Below, in pieces: positions 24,490 through 32,103 of a stretch of DNA of 33,061 nucleotides. The notes under the pieces were generated by a model. It was not told the DNA's origin. It worked only from the letters and a program-made list of their open reading frames with translations, and ran no database searches. This DNA comes from an uncultured Neglectibacter sp. GTDB lineage: Bacteria; Bacillota; Clostridia; Oscillospirales; Acutalibacteraceae. The stretch's first letter is position 1; the number at the start of each line of letters is the position of its first letter. The stretch covers positions 1 to 33,061 of the forward strand of contig CAJFEW010000015.1 in the NCBI GenBank assembly GCA_904374805.1, given 5' to 3'. A program made the translations under genes and the position numbers.

Positions 24490-25422
24490 ATGTCTTCCCT
24501 GCCTATTCGCGAAGACGGTTCTGAAATTGTCTCCTACGACTTTGACGATTATCCCATCCGCATTCGCTGGCTGGAACAACCCCTGCTGCAGGAACTGGCC
24601 GATGTGCCCCATTGGCACGACGACCTAGAATTTAACTACGTGCTCAGTGGCGAGGTGATTTTCCTTTTAGACGGCATTCCCGTACAGCTGCGCCCCGGGG
24701 AAGGAATATTCATCAACGCCCGGCAGGTTCATCACATCACGTCCCTCAACCGTGGAACGGGGAAAGAGAGTGAAAAGGCCGAGGACAAACCGGACGACTC
24801 CTCCTGTTTGTCCCTTCTCTTCCACCCCATGCTCTTATGCGTCACCAGCCAAGTGGAGGTCTCCTATGTGGATCCTCTGCTCAACAAGGCGGCGCTCCCC
24901 TATTTTGTCCTGCGGGAGAGCAACGCCTGGCACAAGGAGATTTTAGACTGCCTGGTGGAGCTGTATCGGGTGCGAAAAATCTCGGCGGCCCCTTTGCGCA
25001 TGCAGAGCCTGCTGTTTCGCCTCTGGGACATTCTCTACACCCACAATCCGGTGGAGACCACCGAGCTGCCCATTCAAAAGCTGTTTACCTTGAAGGCCAT
25101 GCTCGAATATGTGCACCGGAATTATACAGAGCGCATTACTCTGGAGGATTTGGCCCGGGTGGGATTTATCAGCAAGAGCACCTGCCTTCACCTTTTTAAG
25201 GATTACCTGCGGGCTACCCCCATTGAATATGTGAACTCCTACCGCATGAAAAAGGCCGCCAAGCTCCTGGTGGAAACAGACCGCTCGGTGACAGACATCG
25301 CCTTCACGGTGGGGTTTTCCAGTTCCAGCTACTTTATCAAGCAGTTTCACAAGGTGTTTGGGTGCAGGCCCTTGGACTACCGCAAGTGGGAGCGGCTGCG
25401 GTCCGGCCAAATCACCCCCTAA
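24490..25422 (+). CDS. AraC-family transcriptional regulator with cupin sensor domain
   Basis: A 310-residue regulator. The N-terminal cupin (HWHDDLEFNYVLSGE at residues 41-55, then LRPGEGIFINARQVH) binds the effector, commonly a sugar. The C-terminal AraC double helix-turn-helix begins near residue 200 with VHRNYTERITLEDLARVGFIS and continues through AKLLVETDRSVTDIAFTVGFSSSSYFIKQFHKVFGCRPLDYRK. The start ATG follows AGGGGG. It is divergent from the importer operon, and motif pairs matching AraC half-site geometry flank both units. It is therefore the likely local regulator of the importer. The cupin sensor favours a saccharide substrate. Confidence 0.95.
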   Translation: MSSLPIREDGSEIVSYDFDDYPIRIRWLEQPLLQELADVPHWHDDLEFNYVLSGEVIFLLDGIPVQLRPGEGIFINARQVHHITSLNRGTGKESEKAEDKPDDSSCLSLLFHPMLLCVTSQVEVSYVDPLLNKAALPYFVLRESNAWHKEILDCLVELYRVRKISAAPLRMQSLLFRLWDILYTHNPVETTELPIQKLFTLKAMLEYVHRNYTERITLEDLARVGFISKSTCLHLFKDYLRATPIEYVNSYRMKKAAKLLVETDRSVTDIAFTVGFSSSSYFIKQFHKVFGCRPLDYRKWERLRSGQITP

Positions 25423-25535
25423 AAGCGTTTCCTCCAGACCGGTCCCCAAAACCTTCCAACCTGTGCGTTCCGAAGCACATTTATCCTCTCCTGCATCGTG
25501 GGGAAATTTGCTATTTTGCCTACAACTGAGAAACG

Positions 25536-25570
25536 AAAGGGCTGCCGCAAAACTGCGGCAGCCCTTTTTC
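25536..25570. terminator. bidirectional terminator between araC and the BlaI-type gene
   Basis: AAAGGGCTGCCGC pairs with GCGGCAGCCCTTT across a six-base loop, with T runs on both strands. The minus-strand gene's stop codon abuts it. Confidence 0.92.
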
Positions 25571-25963
25571 TCATCCATTTTTCCTGTATTCCTCCAGAAC
25601 TTTCTCCAACTCTTGGAGCAATTGGTCCATATTCTCCGGCTTTTCTCTCAGGACAAACGCCACCGCCGCCTGCGCAAGAAGGGCTGCGTCCGCCCCGTGG
25701 TTGACCGCCATGTAAATGTAATACTCCTCCCATCCTAAAACAGGGCGGAACGCCCGGGCATACTGTCTGCTGTACCGCATCATATCGCAAGCCTCAATGG
25801 CCCCTTTCTTCTCTAAAGAGCGGATCATCACATTTAGATAGTTGTCGCTCCATGTCCGTTTCGGACAGAAGTCCAGCATGGCTCGTACGGTCAACGGCTC
25901 TCCAAAATCCCAGAGGAAACTCATCAGCTCTTCTTCTCGTTTTGTCAAGGAAACTCTGTCCAC
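25571..25963 (-). CDS. BlaI/MecI/CopY-family transcriptional repressor
   Basis: A 130-residue winged-helix repressor. LTKREEELMSFLWDFGEPLTVRAML at the start and TWSDNYLNVMIRSLEKKGAI match the penicillinase-repressor (PF03965) DNA-binding domain. A short dimerisation region follows, and the C-terminal helix LLQELEKVLEEY resembles the family's. In classical systems the repressor is cut by a BlaR1/M56 membrane peptidase, but none is adjacent, so this is an orphan member. The GTG start at 25963 follows GGAGGT. Its promoter lies at 26080-26108, with an inverted repeat in the leader that could be its own operator. Confidence 0.88.
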   Translation of the reverse strand: MDRVSLTKREEELMSFLWDFGEPLTVRAMLDFCPKRTWSDNYLNVMIRSLEKKGAIEACDMMRYSRQYARAFRPVLGWEEYYIYMAVNHGADAALLAQAAVAFVLREKPENMDQLLQELEKVLEEYRKNG

Positions 25964-26033
25964 GACACAACCTCCTCACTCCAAGAATTACTCCAGCCGG
26001 GCAACGTTCCTGCGTATTTTTTATCTGTCTTTG

Positions 26034-26065
26034 GTAAGATGTACTAGAATATTTGTATTTCTTAC
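26034..26065 (-). promoter_or_regulatory. inverted repeat in the BlaI-type gene leader, candidate operator
   Basis: GTAAGA (26034) and TCTTAC (26060) form an inverted repeat 20 bp apart, just downstream of the promoter. BlaI/MecI proteins bind dyad operators near their own promoters, so self-repression is plausible. It is not the exact TACAnnTGTA dyad core. Confidence 0.35.
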
Positions 26066-26079
26066 ACTTCTTTACGACA

Positions 26080-26108
26080 AGAATATCGCAAAGGCCCCCG
26101 TTTGTCAA
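26080..26108 (-). promoter_or_regulatory. promoter of the BlaI-type repressor gene
   Basis: On the minus strand TTGACA, a 17-bp spacer and TATTCT. The leader to the GTG start is about 110 bases. The 120 bp between this promoter and the next gene hold only short palindromes (such as GAAAGCGCTTTC near 26203). Confidence 0.75.
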
Positions 26109-26228
26109 GGGGCTTGTCTACTTTTTTACTTACAGAAATACTTCACAATATAGTCTGCTTCCAGAAGGGAATTCTCTTTCCTCCAGCTAAAGAAAGCGCT
26201 TTCCTCCACTTTTTTCGGTCTCAAGGTT

Positions 26229-27497
26229 TCACAGCTCCCACGTGCCATAGTAGACCAGCACCCCGCAAAAGTTCACCAGAAGCCCCACAAGAAACAGCCC
26301 CTGCAGGAAAACCCCCTCGCTGATCTGGAACAACTCCCCTTTTCGGGACAGCTGGCTTTGGGGCAGAGCCGCCAGGGAAAGGAACAAACCGGGCAGCAAA
26401 TCCGCCAGGTACCGGTTTCCAAAGTGATACCCACCCATGGTTTTGTGGCAGAGAATACAAAAAAGATGAACGAGCAGCAAGCACCCCGCCATAAGATGTA
26501 AAGCTCTTCCCCCTGCCATAGGAGACAGCCACCCTCTTCCCACGGCGGCCAGCCGGTAGAGGTACCACAGCACTATAGGAAAGCTCAAAAAGATGTGCAT
26601 CCCGTTAAAATAGGGAAATTCCACCACGCCTGTCTCCGTGTTCCAAGCGGGAAGGCGAAACAGGGAGGACACGTTCTGTCCCACGTAGGACAGGCTGAAC
26701 TGTCCTTCCGAACTGTGGACAAACTCCGGCAGGTAATTGTGACCAAACTCAAAGGGATCGCCAAAGCGCAGGACATTGAGCGCCATATAGGAGATCCCCA
26801 GCAGCAGCCCCGGCAGATACACCCACCACCTGTCCCACAAGAGCTGCCGGAGCCGTTGCCGCCCGGGAACCTCTCCCAACCTTTTCCACAACAGGTAGCC
26901 TACCAGCGGAAGGTACAGCAGTTGAAAGGGACGGCACCCCACGGCGCAGGCCAGGCAAAACACAGCCGTCCCCCTCCGCCCCTGCAAGCCATAGTAAAAG
27001 CTCATGAGGGTCAGGGTCAACGCAAAGTTTTGCGCCAAAAACCACACGCTGCCGTCCACCGTAATCTGCCAAACCCCTGTACCCCCATAGAGGAATACCG
27101 GCAGAAACATCCGCTGGAAAACCGGCAGGGAACAGCGGGTTCCTATGGCCCAGGCGTACCCTGTGCCCACTGCCACCGACAACAGAGCTACCAGGCCGTC
27201 GGGTGTGTTCTCTCCCCAAATCGCCGCAAAGGGGAGGAGCACATAGGAGGGAAAGGGCGGAAAGCTCACGTAATACTTTCCCTGGTAAACTGCCAGCTCC
27301 AGCCAGGGGTAGTCCTGCCCCAGATCCAGCCGGCCTTGGAGCCAAGCTACACACTGCTTGGAGTAGCTGTTATATGGGTTTGGAGAATCCCAATCCAAAT
27401 CGGAAAACGCCCAAAACAGGCCGTGTAGAAGCAGAACCACTAGGATGGTCAAGCCCACCTCTCCCGCCTGCCTTTTCCTGCCTTCCCCCTGTGTCAT
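26229..27497 (-). CDS. polytopic membrane protein, GT-C glycosyltransferase-like
   Basis: A 422-residue membrane protein with about ten hydrophobic helices. The first helix is followed by an extracytoplasmic loop with acidic and aromatic residues (WDSPNPYNSYSKQCVAWLQG), then WLELAVYQGKYYVSFPPFPSYVLLPFAA. This layout is that of lipid-linked GT-C glycosyltransferases (PMT/ArnT type), in which a first-loop acidic residue is catalytic. The FGDPFEFGHNYLPEF loop is also seen in such proteins. A direct family hit cannot be confirmed by eye. The ATG at 27497 follows GAAGGGG; longer starts run through the promoter. The gene is monocistronic. Confidence 0.65.
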   Translation of the reverse strand: MTQGEGRKRQAGEVGLTILVVLLLHGLFWAFSDLDWDSPNPYNSYSKQCVAWLQGRLDLGQDYPWLELAVYQGKYYVSFPPFPSYVLLPFAAIWGENTPDGLVALLSVAVGTGYAWAIGTRCSLPVFQRMFLPVFLYGGTGVWQITVDGSVWFLAQNFALTLTLMSFYYGLQGRRGTAVFCLACAVGCRPFQLLYLPLVGYLLWKRLGEVPGRQRLRQLLWDRWWVYLPGLLLGISYMALNVLRFGDPFEFGHNYLPEFVHSSEGQFSLSYVGQNVSSLFRLPAWNTETGVVEFPYFNGMHIFLSFPIVLWYLYRLAAVGRGWLSPMAGGRALHLMAGCLLLVHLFCILCHKTMGGYHFGNRYLADLLPGLFLSLAALPQSQLSRKGELFQISEGVFLQGLFLVGLLVNFCGVLVYYGTWEL

Positions 27498-27570
27498 AGG
27501 ATCCCCTTCTCTCCTCTGATTTTTCGGCGCCTGCAGCCAACGCCTCCTGGTCGCACCTTTTCTGGGACTC

Positions 27571-27579
27571 AGTATAACA
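27571..27579 (-). promoter_or_regulatory. extended -10 promoter of the GT-C-like gene
   Basis: On the minus strand TGTTATACT is an extended -10 (TGn plus TATACT). The -35 region is weak. It lies about 75 bp before the start codon. Confidence 0.5.
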
Positions 27580-27615
27580 CATTTCCCAACAAAGGAACAC
27601 ACAAAAGAGGACGCA

Positions 27616-27648
27616 AAAACCGGGCCGGCAATTTGCCGGCCCGGTTCC
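27616..27648 (-). terminator. terminator of the small membrane-protein gene
   Basis: AACCGGGCCGGCAA pairs with TTGCCGGCCCGGTT as a perfect long stem, followed by T5 on the minus strand. Confidence 0.9.
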
Positions 27649-27686
27649 GAGGTAAAATATGAAAGGACGAAAACCCTTGTATGCAT

Positions 27687-28019
27687 TCAGTTCAAGCGGG
27701 AAAAGGTGCGATCTGCCCGCGGGCTGTAGGAACACTTTCCCTGGGGGATGCGCCCCCTGGACCTGCGCAGCAGCAGCAAGCCCACTGCAGCCACCAAAAG
27801 GATCCCCAGGAAGCCCACCACACACAGCCACAGGGCCGGCCCATTGCTGCCAGCTACCGTAGCGGAAAGCTGCTGCGCTGCAGCGGCCTCCGGCACAGCG
27901 GCGTCCACCGAAGCGCCGGTTTTCGCCTGGGTTATTACGCTTAAAGTTCCCACCGTGGTCACTGTCAAAACAAGCGCCAACAGAAAGGAGAGTAAATTTT
28001 TAAAAGGATGCCGTTTCAT
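27687..28019 (-). CDS. small signal-peptide/transmembrane protein of unknown function
   Basis: A 110-residue protein that I do not recognise. Residues 1-32 look like a signal peptide (MKRHPFKNLL, a hydrophobic core, then a likely cut after TQA). A short Ala-rich outer segment of about 30 residues follows. A second helix (LWLCVVGFLGILLVAAVGLLLL) comes next, and then a basic tail RRSRGR. This resembles the C-terminal end of sorted surface proteins but has no LPxTG. The ATG at 28019 follows GGGAG. It has a strong promoter and its own terminator, so expression seems intended. Confidence 0.75.
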   Translation of the reverse strand: MKRHPFKNLLSFLLALVLTVTTVGTLSVITQAKTGASVDAAVPEAAAAQQLSATVAGSNGPALWLCVVGFLGILLVAAVGLLLLRRSRGRIPQGKCSYSPRADRTFSRLN

Positions 28020-28091
28020 AAAGACCACTCCCCATTTCCCAACTGTCTTGAAAAGGTTACACAATCATAACAACTGTTACAAATTAGTTAC

Positions 28092-28120
28092 ATTATACCA
28101 GGCATCTGCAGGAAATGCAA
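28092..28120 (-). promoter_or_regulatory. promoter of the small membrane-protein gene
   Basis: On the minus strand TTGCAT, a 17-bp spacer and a perfect TATAAT, about 70 bp before the start codon. Confidence 0.8.
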
Positions 28121-28225
28121 CAGCATTTCCCATTGTTCACAAACTATTCACAATCAAAGACAAAATAGAGGGGGATTTGCTGGCTTTTTGGGGGGAATAC
28201 CACAAAATATATGCTCGCCGTCAAC

Positions 28226-28264
28226 GCAAAAAAGAGCCTGCGGAAAAACCGCAAGCTCTTTTGG
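28226..28264 (-). terminator. terminator of the ribosomal operon after rplL
   Basis: On the minus strand AAGAGCTTGCGG pairs with CCGCAGGCTCTT (one mismatch) around a T5 loop and is followed by six T. It ends the transcript about 20 bp after the rplL stop, so there is no read-through to an rpoB gene. Confidence 0.9.
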
Positions 28265-28280
28265 ATCCGGTGAAAAGATC

Positions 28281-28658
28281 TTACTTCAGCTCAACCTCAG
28301 CGCCAGCCTCAGTCAGCTTGGTCTTGATGGACTCAGCGTCGTCCTTAGAAGCGCCTTCCTTGATGGTCTTGGGAGCCTCGTCAACCAGAGCCTTGGCTTC
28401 CTTCAGGCCCAGGCCGGTGATCTCCTTGACAACCTTGATCACGTTGATCTTGTTGGCGCCAGCGCTCTTCAGAACCACGTCGAACTCGGTCTTCTCTTCA
28501 GCAGCGGGAGCAGCAGCAGCGGGAGCAGCCACGGCCACAGCAGCGGGAGCAGCAGCGGACACGCCGAACTCCTCTTCCAGAGCCTTGACCAGCTCGGAGA
28601 GCTCCAGAACGGTGAGGGACTTAACTTCTTCAATCAGATTGGTAACCTTCTCAGACAT
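28281..28658 (-). CDS. rplL: 50S ribosomal protein L7/L12
   Basis: The 125-residue stalk protein recruits translation factors to the ribosome. The N-terminal dimerisation region ([29 protein letters not shown]) is joined by an Ala-rich hinge (residues about 35-55) to the C-terminal domain with [38 protein letters not shown] and [17 protein letters not shown]. All are canonical. The ATG follows a GGAGG-type site. It lies 123 bp after rplJ. A terminator follows at once, so rpoBC is not in this operon. Confidence 0.99.
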   Translation of the reverse strand: MSEKVTNLIEEVKSLTVLELSELVKALEEEFGVSAAAPAAVAVAAPAAAAPAAEEKTEFDVVLKSAGANKINVIKVVKEITGLGLKEAKALVDEAPKTIKEGASKDDAESIKTKLTEAGAEVELK

Positions 28659-28781
28659 GATGAAATACCTCCATGTTACAAGTTATTGGCAAAAGAATTT
28701 GTATCTGCCGGGCACAGGACCCGGCCAAAGGCCAAGCGCACACAGGGCGCCGGCCCAAACTGCTTGGAGCAGCCGTACCCC

Positions 28782-29312
28782 TTACGCGCTCTGCTTTTCT
28801 GCAATGGCGTTGAGGGCGATGACCAAGCCGCGGATGGTGCCGTTGAGCACATTGGCGAAGCCCTGGATGGGGCCGTTCAAGCCACCGAGCACCTGGGCCA
28901 CCAGAACCTCCTTGGGAGGCAGCTTGGCGAGGTCGTCGATGCTCTTGGCATCCACCATATCCCCGTCAATGAAGCCGGCCTTCACGGTGAAGTTCTCGTT
29001 GTCCTTGGCATAGTCAGAAAGGATCTTCGGGGCATCGGTGTAGCCATTTTCGCTGTATGCGATGGCGGTGGCGCCATGGAGATGTTCCTCCAGGCCCTGG
29101 ATACCGGCCTCCTGGAAAGCCAGGCCGAGCAAAGTGTTCTTCACCACTTTGTACTCGCAGCCAGCCTCACGCAGCTGCTTACGCAGCTTGGTGTCCTTAT
29201 CCACCGTGATGCCTTCGTAGTTGACCAGCACGCCCACATTGGCCTTCTTAAAGTCCTCAGCCAGCTGTGCAACCTGCTGCTTTTTCTGTTCCAAAATCTT
29301 CTCGCTGGGCAA
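28782..29312 (-). CDS. rplJ: 50S ribosomal protein L10
   Basis: A 176-residue protein that anchors the L7/L12 dimers to 23S rRNA. The body shows VGVLVNYEGITVDKDTKLRKQLREAG, YKVVKNTLLGLAF and GATAIAYSE. The C-terminal helices bind L12. The start is TTG at 29312, set by GGAGGTGA seven bases upstream. The gene is preceded by an L10 leader that allows feedback by the L10-L12 complex, and by its own promoter just after rplA. Confidence 0.98.
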   Translation of the reverse strand: MPSEKILEQKKQQVAQLAEDFKKANVGVLVNYEGITVDKDTKLRKQLREAGCEYKVVKNTLLGLAFQEAGIQGLEEHLHGATAIAYSENGYTDAPKILSDYAKDNENFTVKAGFIDGDMVDAKSIDDLAKLPPKEVLVAQVLGGLNGPIQGFANVLNGTIRGLVIALNAIAEKQSA

Positions 29313-29337
29313 ATCTTTTCACCTCCGGATCGTGAAA

Positions 29338-29460
29338 ATAAAAACGCCTTTCCGGTTTCCTCGGAAAGGCGTAAGCAGCAAACAGATGCAGTCGTTACAG
29401 GGCACACCTGTACCAACTGTGTTCGCTTGTCTTTCCTCGGCAGGCCGGAGTAAAACCGTT
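29338..29460 (-). promoter_or_regulatory. L10 leader with attenuator hairpin
   Basis: The minus-strand sequence between the rplJ promoter and rplJ has the Firmicutes L10-leader layout: GAGGAAAGACAAGCGAACACAG, a TACAGG...CCTGTA stem, ACTGCATC and GCTTACGCC. It ends in the 11-bp terminator stem ACGCCTTTCCG/CGGAAAGGCGT (29344-29372) followed by a T run. The L10-L12 complex is known to bind this class of leader and adjust termination. Confidence 0.85.
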
Positions 29461-29495
29461 TACAAACCTGCTGTCTTTGGACGGACAGCTTGTAT

Positions 29496-29524
29496 ACTAT
29501 ACCACATTAAAAGCGCTTTGTCAA
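29496..29524 (-). promoter_or_regulatory. promoter of rplJ-rplL
   Basis: On the minus strand TTGACA, a 17-bp spacer and TATAGT, beginning ten bases after the rplA stop. It lets rplJL be made apart from rplKA. Confidence 0.85.
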
Positions 29525-29533
29525 GCCAACCTC

Positions 29534-30226
29534 TCAGATAAACTTGGCGGGGTTGATCTTCACGCCGGGGCCCATGGTGGCGCTGACCACGCAGGAGCGC
29601 ACATACTGGCCCTTGGCAGCAGAGGGCTTCGCCTTGACAATGGCGTCCATCAGGGTGTCGAAGTTCTCCTGGAGCTTCTCCACACCGAAGGAGACCTTGC
29701 CGATGGGGCAGTGGATGATGTTGGTCTTGTCCAGACGGTACTCGATCTTACCGGCTTTGGCGTCGGTGACAGCCTTGCCAATGTCGGGGGTCACAGTGCC
29801 AGCCTTGGGGTTGGGCATCAAGCCACGGGGGCCCAGCAGACGGCCCAGACGGCCCACCTGACCCATCATGTCAGGGGTGGTGATCAGCACGTCAAAGTCC
29901 ATCCAGTTTTCAGACTGGATCTTCTGCACCATTTCCTCGCCGCCCACAAAGTCGGCGCCGGCAGCCTTGGCTTCCTCTTCCTTGTCCGCCTTGCAAATGG
30001 CCAGCACCCGCACGCTCTTGCCGGTGCCGTTGGGCAGCACGATGGCGCCGCGGACCTGCTGGTCGGCATGACGGCCGTCCACGCCCAGCTTCACATGGAG
30101 CTCCACCGTCTCGTCAAACTTGGCGGTGCCGGTCTTGACGCACACTTCCAGAGCTTCTGCTGTATCATACAGTTTGGTGCGGTCGATCAGCTTCGCACCT
30201 TCCACATACTTCTTACCGTGTTTCAT
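29534..30226 (-). CDS. rplA: 50S ribosomal protein L1
   Basis: A 230-residue protein of the ribosomal L1 stalk, full length for the family. It carries [27 protein letters not shown], the conserved [16 protein letters not shown] block, and [11 protein letters not shown]1 also represses its own L11-L1 operon in other bacteria by binding a mimic of its rRNA site. A matching sequence stands before rplK. It starts at ATG 57 bp after rplK. Confidence 0.99.
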   Translation of the reverse strand: MKHGKKYVEGAKLIDRTKLYDTAEALEVCVKTGTAKFDETVELHVKLGVDGRHADQQVRGAIVLPNGTGKSVRVLAICKADKEEEAKAAGADFVGGEEMVQKIQSENWMDFDVLITTPDMMGQVGRLGRLLGPRGLMPNPKAGTVTPDIGKAVTDAKAGKIEYRLDKTNIIHCPIGKVSFGVEKLQENFDTLMDAIVKAKPSAAKGQYVRSCVVSATMGPGVKINPAKFI

Positions 30227-30282
30227 TGTCTCTTTCCTCCAGTGGTAAATATCGGATTCAAAGATTTCCTCCCACCCGGGAA

Positions 30283-30708
30283 TTAATCTACTACTTCGAT
30301 GCCCATGCTGCGGGCAGTGCCGGCGATCATGCTCATAGCGGACTCCACAGAGGAGGCATTGAGGTCGGGCATTTTCTGCTCGGCAATCTTCTGCACCTGC
30401 TCGCGGGTGATCTTCGCGACCTTCTTCTTGTTGGGCTCACCGGAAGCCGTCTCAATGCCGCAAGCCTTCTTGATCAGCACGGCGGCAGGGGGGGTCTTGG
30501 TGATAAAGGTGAAAGAGCGGTCGGCATAGACCGTGATCACCACAGGGATAATCAGGCCCACGTCGTTCTTCGTGCGCTCGTTAAATTCCTTGGTAAAAGC
30601 CATAATGTTCACACCATGCTGGCCAAGCGCGGGGCCGACAGGCGGCGCCGGAGTCGCTTTACCGGCAGGGATCTGGAGCTTAATAAAGCCCGTAACCTTC
30701 TGAGCCAT
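30283..30708 (-). CDS. rplK: 50S ribosomal protein L11
   Basis: A 141-residue protein of the ribosomal GTPase centre. It contains the proline-rich [16 protein letters not shown] block, [15 protein letters not shown] and the C-terminal rRNA-binding [21 protein letters not shown]. It is full length. It is separated from nusG by 145 bp that contain the putative L1 operator. Confidence 0.99.
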   Translation of the reverse strand: MAQKVTGFIKLQIPAGKATPAPPVGPALGQHGVNIMAFTKEFNERTKNDVGLIIPVVITVYADRSFTFITKTPPAAVLIKKACGIETASGEPNKKKVAKITREQVQKIAEQKMPDLNASSVESAMSMIAGTARSMGIEVVD

Positions 30709-30728
30709 TTGTTTGCACCTCCAAAATT

Positions 30729-30780
30729 CGTGGTGGATAGCGGCACAGCCGTGCGTAAGATTTCAGCTGAACCTCCCACA
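30729..30780 (-). promoter_or_regulatory. putative L1-binding mRNA structure upstream of rplK
   Basis: In the rplK leader, GTGGGAGG (plus 30772-30779) and a closing CCACCAC (30730-30736) bracket an inner stem GCAC/GTGC. GTGGGAGG...CCACC is the same pattern as the L1-binding helix in 23S rRNA. L1 autoregulation of L11-L1 operons through such mimics is established. The match here is by eye. Confidence 0.6.
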
Positions 30781-30853
30781 GGGGCAGGGCCCCTTGCGTC
30801 AAGCGGAATCTCCGCTTCACTTACAAAAAGATTTCCTTTGTCCGGCAGGCGGT

Positions 30854-31378
30854 TTACTCCACCAGCTCGGCCTGATCCAGTTCCAGCTCCACAGGGGTCT
30901 CCCGGCCAAACATGGAAACGGTGACGCGAATGCGGTTTTTCTCCACATCCATCTCTTCCACCGTGCCCACGAACCCCTCCAGGGGCCCGTCCACAATGTT
31001 GACCGAATCTCCCACTTTATAGCTGACCTGAATATCCCGTTGTTCAATGCCCAGGCGGGCCACCTCATCCTCCGTCAGCGGGATGGGCTTGGAGGAGGGT
31101 CCTACAAAACCGGTGCAGCCGCGGATGTTGCGCACGGCGTACCAGGACTCGTCGGTCATCACCATTTTCACAATGACGTAACCGGGGAAAATTTTCCGTT
31201 CCACTTCCTTGCGCTTGCCGGATTCGGTGATTTCCGTCACCTTTTCCGTGGGCACTCGGATCTCCTGGATCAAATCCTGCAACTGGCGGTTTTCCACCGT
31301 CTTTTCCAGGTTCGAGGCAACCTTGTTCTCATACCCGGAATAGGTGTGCACCACATACCATTTTGCTTCTTCAGCCAT
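30854..31378 (-). CDS. nusG: transcription termination/antitermination factor NusG
   Basis: A 174-residue elongation factor that binds RNA polymerase and couples it to ribosome or Rho. The NGN domain shows KWYVVHTYSGYENKVASNLE, FPGYVIVKM and TGFVGPSSKPIPL. The C-terminal KOW domain is VDGPLEGFVGTVEEMD...RIRVTVSMFGRETPVELELDQAELVE. It is 28 bp downstream of secE in the rpmG-secE-nusG block. Confidence 0.99.
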   Translation of the reverse strand: MAEEAKWYVVHTYSGYENKVASNLEKTVENRQLQDLIQEIRVPTEKVTEITESGKRKEVERKIFPGYVIVKMVMTDESWYAVRNIRGCTGFVGPSSKPIPLTEDEVARLGIEQRDIQVSYKVGDSVNIVDGPLEGFVGTVEEMDVEKNRIRVTVSMFGRETPVELELDQAELVE

Positions 31379-31406
31379 CTGCTACCTCCGCTTTCCGGAT
31401 CGTCCG

Positions 31407-31664
31407 TCAGCCGGCCACATCCATCACGAGCCCCAGCAGGTTCATGAACACAGTGTCCAGCAGAAAGACCAGCACCGTCACGGCAATGATGGTGACCAGC
31501 ACCACGCCCGTGTTTTTAAACGTTGCCTTGGGCGTAGGCCACACAATCTTTTTGATCTCGCCCTTGCAGTCGCGGAAGAATTTGGCCACCCGCTTGAAAA
31601 ACCGGACAAGGCCATTGGGCTTCTTTTCAGGCTTTTTCTCAGCCTTCTTCACATTTTCCGCCAT
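31407..31664 (-). CDS. secE: preprotein translocase subunit SecE
   Basis: An 85-residue single-span subunit of the SecYEG channel. The lysine-rich N-terminus is followed by the amphipathic RFFKRVAKFFRDCKGEIKKIVWPT, which contains the conserved WP, and then one transmembrane helix (VVLVTIIAVTVLVFLLDTVF). It lies 12 bp downstream of rpmG and 28 bp before nusG. Confidence 0.97.
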   Translation of the reverse strand: MAENVKKAEKKPEKKPNGLVRFFKRVAKFFRDCKGEIKKIVWPTPKATFKNTGVVLVTIIAVTVLVFLLDTVFMNLLGLVMDVAG

Positions 31665-31676
31665 GTCCTACGCTCC

Positions 31677-31826
31677 TTACTTGGTTTCCCTGTGCAGGGT
31701 GTGCTTGCGGCAGAACCGGCAGTACTTGTTCATCTCCAGCCGGTCGGGATCGTTCTTCTTGTTCTTCTTGGTGTTGTAGTTTCTCTGCTTGCACTCGGTG
31801 CAGGCCAGAACGACTTTCACTCTCAT
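31677..31826 (-). CDS. rpmG: 50S ribosomal protein L33
   Basis: A 49-residue protein read as [17 protein letters not shown]...[16 protein letters not shown], ending in [12 protein letters not shown]. Four cysteines (two CxxC pairs: CTEC and CRFC) make it the zinc-binding form of L33. It is the first gene of the rpmG-secE-nusG group; this order is common in Firmicutes. Confidence 0.97.
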   Translation of the reverse strand: MRVKVVLACTECKQRNYNTKKNKKNDPDRLEMNKYCRFCRKHTLHRETK

Positions 31827-31901
31827 GTTGGTTCGGCACCTCCCGTTATACGGAAAAAATTTGGGGGATCACACCCCAGCCTCCCTCTGAAAAACAGGCA
31901 C

Positions 31902-31926
31902 AAAAAAAGAACCTCTTTTCCGAGGT
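31902..31926 (-). terminator. hairpin with T run at the very start of the rpmG-secE-nusG transcript
   Basis: On the minus strand ACCTC-GGAAAA-GAGGT is followed by TC and seven T. It begins at about the predicted +1 of the promoter at 31933-31962. It could be an attenuator or a 5'-end-stabilising hairpin. No upstream minus-strand gene needs a terminator here. Confidence 0.6.
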
Positions 31927-31932
31927 GTACTC

Positions 31933-31962
31933 AGTATAGCACAGCCCCCCTTTCTCTGTCAA
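31933..31962 (-). promoter_or_regulatory. promoter of the rpmG-secE-nusG block
   Basis: On the minus strand TTGACA, an 18-bp spacer and TATACT. It diverges from the YczE-type gene promoter. Confidence 0.85.
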
Positions 31963-31983
31963 GGCGAATTTTTTCCGCACCGG

Positions 31984-32030
31984 TTTTCCCGCGGGAAAAT
32001 CTTTACAACCCCCGGCGCCCTTGCTATAAT
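31984..32030 (+). promoter_or_regulatory. promoter of the YczE-type gene with palindrome over -35
   Basis: TTTACA, a 17-bp spacer and a perfect TATAAT (32002-32030). The perfect 16-bp palindrome TTTTCCCGCGGGAAAA (31984-31999) ends two bases before the -35 box and is a good candidate operator. The leader beyond holds a further stem GATGGCCGCC/GGCGGCATC near 32066-32088. Confidence 0.7.
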
Positions 32031-32103
32031 AAGGACTGCTTTTTTAAGCCTTTACAAGCAGTTTTGATGGCCGCCGGGGGGCGGCATCCATGGAGGGACG
32101 GGT

